Assembly (NCBI GenBank): GCA_035479015.1
Contig: DATIJC010000020.1
Span: 1-64,000, forward strand
Length of the DNA stretch: 64,000 bases
Reading direction: 5' to 3'
DNA from: DATIJC01 sp035479015
GTDB taxonomy: Bacteria; Patescibacteriota; Microgenomatia; UBA1400; UBA12028
The position numbers and the translations under genes are program-made. Positions 53,193-60,753 of this stretch are shown here, in pieces; position 1 is the stretch's first letter, and each line of letters starts with the position of its first letter. The notes under the pieces were generated by a model. That model had not been told where the DNA came from, did not search any database, and saw only the letters and a program-made list of their open reading frames with translations.

Positions 53193-54253
53193 AGAGTGGT
53201 AGTATACCAGATCAGACGCATTGTGTGAAGCCGCATGATAAGCCCTAAACCGATACACGTAGCCAGAAAAGAGCTGCCCCCAGCTGAAAGAAGGGGCAAA
53301 GGAATTCCTGTTACGGGAAAAAGACGCATATCCATACCCGCGTGAATAATGGCTTGAAATAGAATCGAAGTACCTATCCCAATGATAGCCAGACGTGCAA
53401 AGGGATCCAGAGATTGAGTACCTCGCAAAGCCAAAATACCCAAGAATGTATATCCCAGTAGCACAATCGCTCCACCTACAAATCCAGTCTCTTCTACCAT
53501 GGATGCAAAAAAGAAGTCAGTCTGGCGCTCTGGCAAAAACCGTAGTTGCGATTGGATACCATGCCCCAGACCCCTGCCCTCCAGTTTGCCAGAACCCACA
53601 GCGATCATTGCCTGCTGGGCATTGTAACCTGAGGAGCGTATCGCATCATTTGGATGGGCAAACGCGAGAATGCGCTGTTTTTGATAGGGATACAGCGCAA
53701 AATTCCAAATAAGAAGTACCCCCAGTGTTCCCAACACTATCCAAGGAAGTAACAAACGTAACTTTTCAATGGCAAAAAACAGAATTGATGCCGACACAGC
53801 AGTCAAAACCATCGCACTTCCAAAGTCTGGTTGCAAGAATACCGGTATGCAAAAGGCGAGCGTAAGTAGGAAATAGACAAATACCCGCCGCTGGGTACGC
53901 AACGGATACTTGCGGACGAAGTACGCCAAAAGTAGAGCTAAAGTCGGCTTGGCAAATTCAGAAGGTTGCACGGATATCTGGCCAAGGGTAAGCCAACGGA
54001 CCGAGCCCTTCGCATTCCTGCCAGCAATCATGGTGAGCATGAGTAGAACGAATATGATTCCAGCCACACCGGGAGCCAGCCTCTTAAAAAACTGCGGATC
54101 CGGTATCTGCAAACCTAAAAAAACTAACCCTGAAAAAAGTGCTGCTACAGCTTGAGCTTTTACTTCGTTGCTGGCTACGCTCGCAAGCACAGTGACAGAG
54201 AATATACCGAATAATATGATGAGGATGAGTGTAAACAATACTCGAAATCTCAT
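53189..54253 (-). CDS. rodA: SEDS-family glycosyltransferase, RodA-like
   Basis: 354 aa, about 9-10 transmembrane helices. SEDS motifs: 'AGRNAKGSVRWLTLGQISVQ', 'PSEFAKPTLALLLAYFVRK', 'LQPDFGSAMVLTA' and the C-terminal 'GIPLPLLSAGGSSFLATCIG'. It polymerises peptidoglycan with a partner penicillin-binding protein. A second SEDS gene next to murG is the likely FtsW, so this one is assigned as RodA by exclusion. It overlaps ileS by 4 nt and rplU by 4 nt. Confidence 0.85.
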   Translation of the reverse strand: MRFRVLFTLILIILFGIFSVTVLASVASNEVKAQAVAALFSGLVFLGLQIPDPQFFKRLAPGVAGIIFVLLMLTMIAGRNAKGSVRWLTLGQISVQPSEFAKPTLALLLAYFVRKYPLRTQRRVFVYFLLTLAFCIPVFLQPDFGSAMVLTAVSASILFFAIEKLRLLLPWIVLGTLGVLLIWNFALYPYQKQRILAFAHPNDAIRSSGYNAQQAMIAVGSGKLEGRGLGHGIQSQLRFLPERQTDFFFASMVEETGFVGGAIVLLGYTFLGILALRGTQSLDPFARLAIIGIGTSILFQAIIHAGMDMRLFPVTGIPLPLLSAGGSSFLATCIGLGLIMRLHTMRLIWYTTTL

Positions 54254-57105
54254 ACCTTCTCTACTTTGGGAGTGCCTCGAAGGAGCGTTCCCACATGAGC
54301 CCGGCGGCGAATCTCTTCCGTATACTCATCCGGCCACTCCGGTAGCCAAGCATTTACATGGTCTCCCACAGCTATCGATACATCAGCCTTGCGCATATCT
54401 TGGATTTGACGGACACACTCGCGCATTTTCCCTTCCGCTATCAATTGATCTGTCAGCGTAGTATCTAGATCCACTTCTAGTAAACTTGCAGATTTTTGCA
54501 GCCAATCTATTTTTTTGACGTTCACTTCAACAGAAATAAGTTCCTGTAATTTCACATCAATAGCTGGGAACTCACTGACGACGTGAAGAATGGACAAGGG
54601 TTGGCGCACTTTGAGTGACTTGAGTTTACGGATAGACAGAGCCTTTTCCACAATTTGGGCGGTCAGTGCCATATCTGCTTCTAATTTCTCATCACGTAGT
54701 GCCAACAGATCAGAGACCTCTGGCCAGTCAGCCAAGTGCAATGACTCTCCACTCCCAGTGATACCTTGATAAATCGTCTCACTAATAAACGGGATAAATG
54801 GTGCAAACAATTTGCATAGTAGTACTAGCGCACGCCTATATATCTCGCGGGCATCGCTACTTTCTTTCAAACGCTCACGCGATAACCGGACATACCAGGT
54901 GGAGAGAAGTGTAGTAAATTCCATGAGTGTTCTACTGGCGTTAGTGAGGTCATACCCATCCATATAGATAGTCACCTCTTGGGTCAAGTTGGCGAGTTTT
55001 GACAGCAGCCAGCGATCCATTACATGTAGAGTTGATAGTTGATAGTTGACCGTTTGGATTTTAGATTTTAGATTTTGGATTTTGGAGTCCTGTAAGTACA
55101 TTGCGTAGAATCCATACATATTCCACAATGTGTTCACTACACGATTTTGGATTTCATGCACTCCTTTTTCGGAAAAATTCAAATTTTCACCCTTCATGAG
55201 AGGGCTACTCATCATGTAGAGGCGCAGTGAGTCTACTCCATACTTATCGATGAGTAAGTTTGGGTCGGGATAATTGTGCTTGCTCTTACTCATCTTTTGG
55301 CCGTCCTCAGCGAGGATTGTCCCGGTGGTCAAACAGTTTTCAAACGCTTGCGAGCCAAATATTCCCACAGATAAGACGTGCATACAGTAAAACCACGCAC
55401 GTGTCTGAGCGATGTACTCGGTGATAAATTGCGCAGGATAGGAAGAATCAAATTGCGGTTTATTTTCAAAGGGGTAATGCATTTGGGCAAACGGCATGCT
55501 CCCGGATTCCACCCAACAGTCAAATACTTCAAAAACGCGTTTTCCTTTGATCGTCTTCTGGTCATCCACCCAAACTTCTATTTCGTCCAAAAATTCCCGG
55601 TGTAGATCTGTCAGTTTTTCCACCTGTTTTGGATCTACCGCCCAGTGTTTCAATTCTTCGATGCTTCCTACAACCCGGCGCAAATTTCCGCTTTGCCAGA
55701 TGGGCATCGGTGTTCCCCAGTATCTACTGCGTGAAATGTTCCAATCAGGTGCAGTCTCTAGTCCCTTGCCGAAGCGTCCGTACTTTAAATGCTCCGGGAA
55801 CCAATTGATGTATTCGTTAGCTTTTATCATTTCAGGCCGCAACTTGGCAACGTCAATAAACCACGCGGGTAGGGCATTAAAGTACAGTGGTGTTCCACAG
55901 CGGTAACAAAATGGATATGAGTGCGTGAAACGACTCGTGTGAAAAACAAGATCTCGTTGAGTTAAGTCCTCTACTACCCACTTCTCTGCTTTTTTATAGA
56001 AGACTCCCGCAAGTGGTTCCACAAATTCTAAAAATTTCCCCTGATCATCCAAGGTTGGTACACAAGGTAATTTTCTCTCCTGTGCAAGTTTATAGTCATC
56101 CTCACCAAAAATTGCAGCAGTATGAACGATACCGGATCCTTCCTCTAAGCTCACAAAGTCGGCAGTCATGACATAGTGTGCTTTTTTCCCATCAAGAGGC
56201 ATGTAGGTGTATAGCGGTTCGTACTCCAATCCTTCCAACTCTTTCCCTTTCGCAGTTTTAAGTACGGTTGGCTCCTTGATGCCAAGCAAGTGTGCCATCG
56301 CGCTTAAACGGTCTTTAGCCACCCAAAAACTCATGTCCTGGAATTCGAACAAAACATATTTTGCTTCAGGAAGTACTGCCAGAGCTACATTACCAGGAAG
56401 TGTCCAAGGAGTAGTTGTCCAAGCTACAAAATAGGTATTTTTTTCACCAACTACTTTAAACTTTACAAAAAGTGAATAATCTTCAGTATCTTGATAGCTA
56501 TTGTCCATAGCTATCTCAAAATTTGAGAGCGGTGTGGAGCAGCGCGGACAGTATAAAATTACTTTTCTACCTTGATATATCAAACCTTTTTTGTAGAGCT
56601 CGCTAAAACCCCACCAGACACTTTCCATGAAATTCTTATCCATGGTTTTATACGCTCTATCAAAATCAACCCAACGTCCCAGGCGGCGGATAGTTTTCTT
56701 CCATTCTTTGTCATAAACCATGATAGATGCAGCACAGGCTTGGTTAAATTTATCGATTCCAAGTTCTTCGATTCCTTTTTTTCCACCTTTCAGACCCAGC
56801 TGCTTCTCAATCGCATTTTCGATCGGCACGCCGTGACAGTCCCATCCCCAAACACGTTCGACGTGCTTACCTCGCATCGTCTGGTAGCGTGGAATGACGT
56901 CTTTACTCGTAGAGCTGAGAAGATGGCCGTAATGAGGTAAACCGTTGGCAAAGGGTGGCCCGTCGTAAAAAACGTAGGTATCGTTTTTAGGACGGTTGTC
57001 GACCGATTTTTTAAATGCGTCCGTATCATCCCAGAACTGCAACACTTCTTCTTCAAGTTTGGCAAAGTTCGGACGACCTTGCGAAAATTTAGATAATTTT
57101 TTCAT
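54250..57105 (-). CDS. ileS: isoleucyl-tRNA synthetase, eukaryote-like type
   Basis: 951 aa. HIGH-type site 'PPFANGLPHYGHLL', KMSKS in 'EDGQKMSKSKHNYPDP', editing-domain text 'AWTTTPWTLPGNVALAV'. The wording 'GPPFANGLPHYGH' and 'GWDCHGVPIENAIEK' resembles the eukaryote-like IleRS group, often mupirocin-tolerant; this is a family-level inference. About residues 675-694 ('SKIQNLKSKIQTVNYQLST') are encoded by repeats (55030-55089), just before the conserved 'MDRWLLSKL'. The start codon is 5 nt from a GNAG hairpin, leaving no normal ribosome binding site. Confidence 0.97.
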   Translation of the reverse strand: MKKLSKFSQGRPNFAKLEEEVLQFWDDTDAFKKSVDNRPKNDTYVFYDGPPFANGLPHYGHLLSSTSKDVIPRYQTMRGKHVERVWGWDCHGVPIENAIEKQLGLKGGKKGIEELGIDKFNQACAASIMVYDKEWKKTIRRLGRWVDFDRAYKTMDKNFMESVWWGFSELYKKGLIYQGRKVILYCPRCSTPLSNFEIAMDNSYQDTEDYSLFVKFKVVGEKNTYFVAWTTTPWTLPGNVALAVLPEAKYVLFEFQDMSFWVAKDRLSAMAHLLGIKEPTVLKTAKGKELEGLEYEPLYTYMPLDGKKAHYVMTADFVSLEEGSGIVHTAAIFGEDDYKLAQERKLPCVPTLDDQGKFLEFVEPLAGVFYKKAEKWVVEDLTQRDLVFHTSRFTHSYPFCYRCGTPLYFNALPAWFIDVAKLRPEMIKANEYINWFPEHLKYGRFGKGLETAPDWNISRSRYWGTPMPIWQSGNLRRVVGSIEELKHWAVDPKQVEKLTDLHREFLDEIEVWVDDQKTIKGKRVFEVFDCWVESGSMPFAQMHYPFENKPQFDSSYPAQFITEYIAQTRAWFYCMHVLSVGIFGSQAFENCLTTGTILAEDGQKMSKSKHNYPDPNLLIDKYGVDSLRLYMMSSPLMKGENLNFSEKGVHEIQNRVVNTLWNMYGFYAMYLQDSKIQNLKSKIQTVNYQLSTLHVMDRWLLSKLANLTQEVTIYMDGYDLTNASRTLMEFTTLLSTWYVRLSRERLKESSDAREIYRRALVLLCKLFAPFIPFISETIYQGITGSGESLHLADWPEVSDLLALRDEKLEADMALTAQIVEKALSIRKLKSLKVRQPLSILHVVSEFPAIDVKLQELISVEVNVKKIDWLQKSASLLEVDLDTTLTDQLIAEGKMRECVRQIQDMRKADVSIAVGDHVNAWLPEWPDEYTEEIRRRAHVGTLLRGTPKVEKV
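55030..55089. repeat. intragenic repeats in ileS
   Basis: Plus strand: GTTGATA units (GTTGATAGTTGATAGTTGA), then TTTTAGA/TTTTGGA units. The second block is the same repeat type as in gatA. The 60-bp segment is in frame and adds about 20 residues before the anticodon-binding domain. Confidence 0.75.
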
Positions 57106-57109
57106 AATT

Positions 57110-57465
57110 TGTCCCCGCGTAGGCGGGGATCCACGTATTGATAGTTAGAATAAACTTAAATCTATCCACTTAGGATTCATTTCCCAGATTCTTCTCAATT
57201 TCCATGCTCTATTCCATTTTTTCATTTGTTTTTCTTTAATCCTTGCTTCTCTTAAACTCCCGGTTTGTTCAAACCATACTAAAATATGAGTTTCATACTT
57301 TTTAGTAAAATTAGAGTTGTTATGCTTATGCTGATATATTCTTCTGTTCAAATCCTTTGTACTACCAATATAGAGCGTTCCACATTTTTTATTTGCGAGC
57401 ATGTAAACATATCCATATTCTTTTTCATCAACCATACTGGACCCCCGCCTTCGCGGGGGTGGACA
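57110..57465. mobile_element. candidate element: GIY-YIG gene between inverted GNAG hairpins
   Basis: Left end GTC-type hairpin TCCCCGC-GTAG-GCGGGGA followed by TCCA (57111-57133). Right end, inverted, TGG + ACCCCCGC-CTTC-GCGGGGGT + GGACA (57438-57465). The loop is GTAG/GAAG as in the 92-bp elements. The enclosed minus-strand GIY-YIG gene begins 2 nt inside one end. The whole unit is about 356 bp and lies between the T-box terminator and the ileS start codon. This has the layout of a nuclease-carrying version of the MITE-like repeats; mobility is inferred, not shown. Confidence 0.6.
57145..57435 (-). CDS. GIY-YIG nuclease domain protein
   Basis: 96 aa from the ATG at 57435. Core GIY-YIG fold: 'GYVYMLANKKCGTLYIGST' (Y-V-Y ... 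Y-I-G), 'KDLNRRIYQHK' with the catalytic-type Arg, and Glu in 'EARIKEKQMKKWNR'. The size and shape match the small stand-alone YhbQ-like/UPF0213 GIY-YIG proteins rather than homing endonucleases with DNA-binding tails. It lies within the ileS leader region, between T-box and ileS, and is flanked by inverted hairpins. A frame extending to 57477 reads through the hairpin and is unlikely. Confidence 0.85.
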   Translation of the reverse strand: MVDEKEYGYVYMLANKKCGTLYIGSTKDLNRRIYQHKHNNSNFTKKYETHILVWFEQTGSLREARIKEKQMKKWNRAWKLRRIWEMNPKWIDLSLF

Positions 57466-57466
57466 T

Positions 57467-57625
57467 AAAAAAACCACGCTACATGTCCATTGTAAAGGAC
57501 GCTGGCGCGTGGTACCACCTTTAATACTTCTCGTACTGCTGTGTCGGGCTTACCCGGAGGGATTTACTTAGTTTCTCCCCTCATGCTCATCTAGTGATAG
57601 CTAGACTCAAACGCAACTAGAACTA
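57467..57625 (-). promoter_or_regulatory. T-box riboswitch controlling ileS (and the GIY-YIG gene)
   Basis: Minus strand: a short specifier hairpin TCTAG-CTATCA-CTAGA (57605-57590) has ATC (Ile codon) in its loop. Downstream lies the T-box core GGTGGTACCACGCG (about 57519-57506), with TGGT able to pair with an uncharged NCCA end. Then a terminator CCACGCGCC..GTAGCGTGG + seven T (57512-57467). The tiny stem I with the codon in its terminal loop resembles the ultrashort-stem-I ileS T-boxes known mainly from Actinobacteria. Uncharged tRNA-Ile should prevent termination. No 'tRNA-Ile' gene is in this window. Confidence 0.85.
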
Positions 57626-57631
57626 ATTATA
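57626..57631 (-). promoter_or_regulatory. -10 box of the T-box leader
   Basis: Minus strand TATAAT (57631-57626), preceded by TG. Transcription should start near 57619, about 15 nt before the specifier hairpin. Confidence 0.6.
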
Positions 57632-57634
57632 CAC

Positions 57635-57982
57635 CTATTCCCGTACTCTGATCGACCCCGCAAGTAAAACTATTTCTTTGAAAACATCGCCAATTCTAAA
57701 TGGGTTTTCGATGCCTGCAATGTTTGAATTAAACTGTGTAGTATCAAACTCTCCTTTTCGCGTGAGTACTATCTGGTAACCGCCCAATCTTCCGAGATGA
57801 TGCACGTAATTTATCAGAATACCTTCGTTAGGGCGAAGATCTACGACCAGTTTTCCGCTCGGTCCAATTTTCAATTCATATCTGCCATTGACCAACTTCC
57901 ATGAGGAATCACTGCTGGGCCTACGTTTTGCTTCAAAACCACTCATTATTTGGGTAACCGACTCAGGATCAATCATTTCCAT
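57635..57982 (-). CDS. hypothetical protein after ftsZ, copy 2, 115 aa
   Basis: ATG at 57982 (protein MEMIDPESVTQIMSG) overlaps the end of the preceding related gene by 14 nt. Pattern: N-terminal helix with 'ITQIMSGF'-like SG, then 'WKLVNGRYELKIGPSGKLVVDLR', shown here as 'NGRYELKIGPSGKLVV', then 'LIVNYVHH'-type strand 'GILINYVHHLGRLG' and a C-terminal hydrophobic helix 'VFKEIVLLAGSI'. The neighbour has the same order of elements, so the pair is probably paralogous. Function unknown. Confidence 0.55.
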   Translation of the reverse strand: MEMIDPESVTQIMSGFEAKRRPSSDSSWKLVNGRYELKIGPSGKLVVDLRPNEGILINYVHHLGRLGGYQIVLTRKGEFDTTQFNSNIAGIENPFRIGDVFKEIVLLAGSIRVRE

Positions 57983-58331
57983 AGTCTTGATCACTTCCCA
58001 ACGATAGAGCAAGCACAGCAATCCATTGAACTAATTCCTTAATAGACATTGCATGATATTCATTCATTTGTCGAGAATAATCATCAATACTGAGAATTTG
58101 TCCAAATGTATCGATTACAAACGAAACAGTGCACGGATTACCGAGCATGGCAAAATATTGCACGCGTATTCCAGTGAATGGCATCTCAGTAACGATAATT
58201 TTAGAGGTACCATTTGAACCCTTTTCATATGTATCACCCACTCTAACCCATCCAATAGAGTCAGCTTTTTCGCCTCTTCTTAAGCCGCTGATTATTTTTC
58301 CTACGTTGGCCTCGTTTAATATTTCCTTCAT
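57969..58331 (-). CDS. hypothetical protein after ftsZ, copy 1, 120 aa
   Basis: ATG at 58331 lies 1 nt after the ftsZ stop, so it is translationally linked to ftsZ. 'EILNEANVGKIISGLRRGEK', 'GWVRVGDTYEKGSNGTSKII', 'GIRVQYFAMLGNP', and a C-terminal 'MSIKELVQWIAVLALSLG'. Same architecture as the following gene (SG turn, strand, G-S-G turn, LG, hydrophobic helix). No known division protein matches. Function unknown. Confidence 0.58.
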   Translation of the reverse strand: MKEILNEANVGKIISGLRRGEKADSIGWVRVGDTYEKGSNGTSKIIVTEMPFTGIRVQYFAMLGNPCTVSFVIDTFGQILSIDDYSRQMNEYHAMSIKELVQWIAVLALSLGSDQDYGND

Positions 58332-58332
58332 A

Positions 58333-59571
58333 TTATTTGTTCCGTAAGAATGCTGGGATGTCAAACTCGTCATCCAGATCATCAGATTTGGGTTTTGGAG
58401 CTTGTGGTTGCTCGTGTATTGGCGCAGGTTGAATAGGAGTGAATCCGCTGCTCACAGGTTGCTGGGCCGATGAATACACGGGAATAGAAGACATCGGACT
58501 TTGTTGGGTTCTGGGGGGTAGGTTTTGGGTAGTGGGTTGCAGATTAGAAGCAGCAGGAGACTCACCGTACGCTCCAAAGTTGCGGCGCATGAAACCGCTT
58601 GCATACTTTAATCTGTTTTCATCAAAGCCAGTAGCAATGACAGAGATTTTAAGATTTGATCCCATTTTCTCATCGATCGTCGCACCAAAAATAATGTTCG
58701 CATCGGGATCAGCCGCTTGCGTGATCACTTGCGATGCTTCAGCAATCTCGGGCAGTGTAATATCTCCACCGCCAGTAATGATGTATAGGATACCCTTCGC
58801 CCCTTCTATGGACACCTCTAAGAGAGGTGAAGAAATTGCGCCACGTGCTGCAGTCGTAGCACGGTTTTCGCCACTGGCTTGCCCAATTCCCATCAGGGCA
58901 GTACCGCTGTCAGCCATAATCGTCTTTACATCCGCGAAGTCGACGTTTACCAAGCCTGGTACTGTTATGAGGTCAGAGATTCCCTGCACACCTTGTCCAA
59001 GTACGTTATCAGCTAGATGAAACGCATCAAGCAATGTCATTTTTCGATCAACCACGTCCAACAATTTTTGATTGGGGATCACGATGAGCGTGTCCACTTT
59101 TTCTTTAAGGTTCTCGATGCCTTCTTCCGCTACGCGTCCGCGGCGCATTCCCTCAAAGCCAAATGGCTTTGTCACGACGGCTACTGTCAGCGCACCTGAT
59201 TCTTTGGCCACTTCCGCGATGATTGGTGATGCTCCAGTTCCCGTTCCACCTCCCATACCGGCGGTGATGAACACCATGTCGGTGTCATATAAGAGCTCTT
59301 TGATTTTTTCACGCGATTCCTCTGCGGCTTCATGACCCACATCAGGATCTGCACCACTTCCTAAGCCTCTCGTAAAATTATTTCCAATTTGTAGTTTTGT
59401 CTGTGCTTTATTATTCAAAAGTGCTTGAACATCTGTATTGATCGCCACAAACTCAACTCCTTGGATCAATTCTGACTCAATCATTGAGTTGATGGCATTG
59501 CCACCACCACCGCCGATACCTAAGACTTTTATTTTTGCGAATGTATTATTAGTTGGTTTAACGAGTGCCAT
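58333..59571 (-). CDS. ftsZ: cell division protein FtsZ
   Basis: 412 aa tubulin-like GTPase forming the division ring. ATG at 59571 ([11 protein letters not shown]) is chosen over a TTG at 59589. '[16 protein letters not shown]', the tubulin signature '[20 protein letters not shown]', and '[20 protein letters not shown]'. A long Pro/Gln-rich linker (about 322-395) includes '[15 protein letters not shown]', which looks repeat-encoded. A conserved C-terminal peptide '[13 protein letters not shown]' contacts FtsA. Preceded by two membrane/export-type genes that separate it from ftsA. Confidence 0.98.
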   Translation of the reverse strand: MALVKPTNNTFAKIKVLGIGGGGGNAINSMIESELIQGVEFVAINTDVQALLNNKAQTKLQIGNNFTRGLGSGADPDVGHEAAEESREKIKELLYDTDMVFITAGMGGGTGTGASPIIAEVAKESGALTVAVVTKPFGFEGMRRGRVAEEGIENLKEKVDTLIVIPNQKLLDVVDRKMTLLDAFHLADNVLGQGVQGISDLITVPGLVNVDFADVKTIMADSGTALMGIGQASGENRATTAARGAISSPLLEVSIEGAKGILYIITGGGDITLPEIAEASQVITQAADPDANIIFGATIDEKMGSNLKISVIATGFDENRLKYASGFMRRNFGAYGESPAASNLQPTTQNLPPRTQQSPMSSIPVYSSAQQPVSSGFTPIQPAPIHEQPQAPKPKSDDLDDEFDIPAFLRNK

Positions 59572-59679
59572 AGGGATATATGAATACAATCAGTATACGA
59601 AATTCGCGTTTTTCCGAATGTATACCAAATTCGGCCTCATCATAAATGCGCTAAAATTTAATTGCAAGAGGAGAAAAAA

Positions 59680-60255
59680 TTATTTACTCTTTCCACCATG
59701 AACTCGAACACTGCCAGTAGGAGGTATGTTTACACCACGCAGACCAATTTGTTCCGATAGAGGAAAGAAACCACTTACTGTTTCTGTACCATCACCTATT
59801 GGAATGGTAATCTCTGCCCCCTCAGGCATGCGATTGTCTCCAAACACAAGAGAGTCTACGGGAATCCCCTCATTTCGTAGTGCCGGCGCAGATGTATATT
59901 GAGGATTATTCCCTGTCAACATATCTTGACGGGACTTGAAATACACAAGATTTTCTCTACTTACCAAAGCAACTAGGTGATGAGACTCCAAATATTCGCG
60001 TGATAATGAATGTGAAGTGTCAATAAATTCAGGCCGAGAACCTTGTTCTTGCTCTGTTGTTTGTTTCGCGCTTGCCGTCATCTCACCTCTCTGGCCTCCT
60101 AGATTCAATGCCGTTGTCGCGCCCAGAAGGATAGTGCTACCTACTAAGCCCAATCGAGTCAACAATGGAAGCTTACTATTCTTTTTCTTTTTATCTTTTA
60201 GAAGATCAAGCTCTTCAGGATCACCTTCTTTGTAAAAAATCTTGTCGCGGTCCAT
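59680..60255 (-). CDS. hypothetical single-pass membrane protein in the division cluster
   Basis: 191 aa. A charged N terminus ('DLLKDKKKKNSKLP'), one transmembrane helix (about residues 32-52, 'LTRLGLVGSTILLGATTALN'), then an extracytoplasmic part ('LVSRENLVYFKSRQDMLTG', 'VDSLVFGDNRMPEGAEITIP'). The last section has a beta-rich look, ending 'GVNIPPTGSVRVHGGKSK'. Not recognised. It lies 2 nt after the Tat-signal gene and upstream of ftsZ, so a role in envelope growth or division is possible. Confidence 0.6.
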   Translation of the reverse strand: MDRDKIFYKEGDPEELDLLKDKKKKNSKLPLLTRLGLVGSTILLGATTALNLGGQRGEMTASAKQTTEQEQGSRPEFIDTSHSLSREYLESHHLVALVSRENLVYFKSRQDMLTGNNPQYTSAPALRNEGIPVDSLVFGDNRMPEGAEITIPIGDGTETVSGFFPLSEQIGLRGVNIPPTGSVRVHGGKSK

Positions 60256-60257
60256 AT

Positions 60258-60749
60258 TTAACTCCTATTGGATGATTCGAGCATTCCGGTCATAGTAATC
60301 CCTGCGGTAAGTATCCCATCTTGACTCAACAGAATCGCTCCACCATCAGCATCATGCGGGATACGCATGTACACCCCGCCCTGATAGTCAAATATATTGT
60401 CACTATCTGCTACGACAAAGAAGTGCGTCCCAGCAGCAAGAGTTTTACCAGAGTCATACCTGCCTACATACGACGACGGTAAATGGTATATAGGAATATC
60501 TGCAGTAAACTCCAATTTAAATAACTTGGGCCTTTCTGATGTGTCGACACCAAATTGCGCTGCTACGTCAAATATAGCAGTATCCACTACCGGGGTGGGG
60601 GCATATGGAGATTCGACAAATGGAACATCTGGCGATGGGGTTTGTTCCTGTGCTTGAGCAGGTAGAGCTGACAATCCAAACAGAATAGCAATTTCAGCAA
60701 CAGATAATTTCAAAAACTGTCTGCGATCGATTTCGGGCGACTTATTCAT
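60258..60749 (-). CDS. Tat-signal extracytoplasmic protein in the division cluster
   Basis: 163 aa from the ATG at 60749 (MNKSPEIDRRQFLKLS). The N terminus has the twin-arginine motif 'DRRQFLKLS', a hydrophobic stretch 'VAEIAILFGLSALPAQAQ' with an AQA cleavage site. Mature part: 'IFDVAAQFGVDTSERPKLFK', 'AGTHFFVVADSDNIFDYQGG', 'VYMRIPHDADGGAILLSQDG'. Family not recognised. It starts 4 nt after ftsA and precedes the membrane-protein gene by 2 nt. Confidence 0.65.
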   Translation of the reverse strand: MNKSPEIDRRQFLKLSVAEIAILFGLSALPAQAQEQTPSPDVPFVESPYAPTPVVDTAIFDVAAQFGVDTSERPKLFKLEFTADIPIYHLPSSYVGRYDSGKTLAAGTHFFVVADSDNIFDYQGGVYMRIPHDADGGAILLSQDGILTAGITMTGMLESSNRS

Positions 60750-60753
60750 ATTT

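Noticed and set aside
53193..53258. Longer L21 beginning inside rodA
   Set aside because: The ATG at 53192 gives the standard L21 N terminus and a normal ATGA junction.
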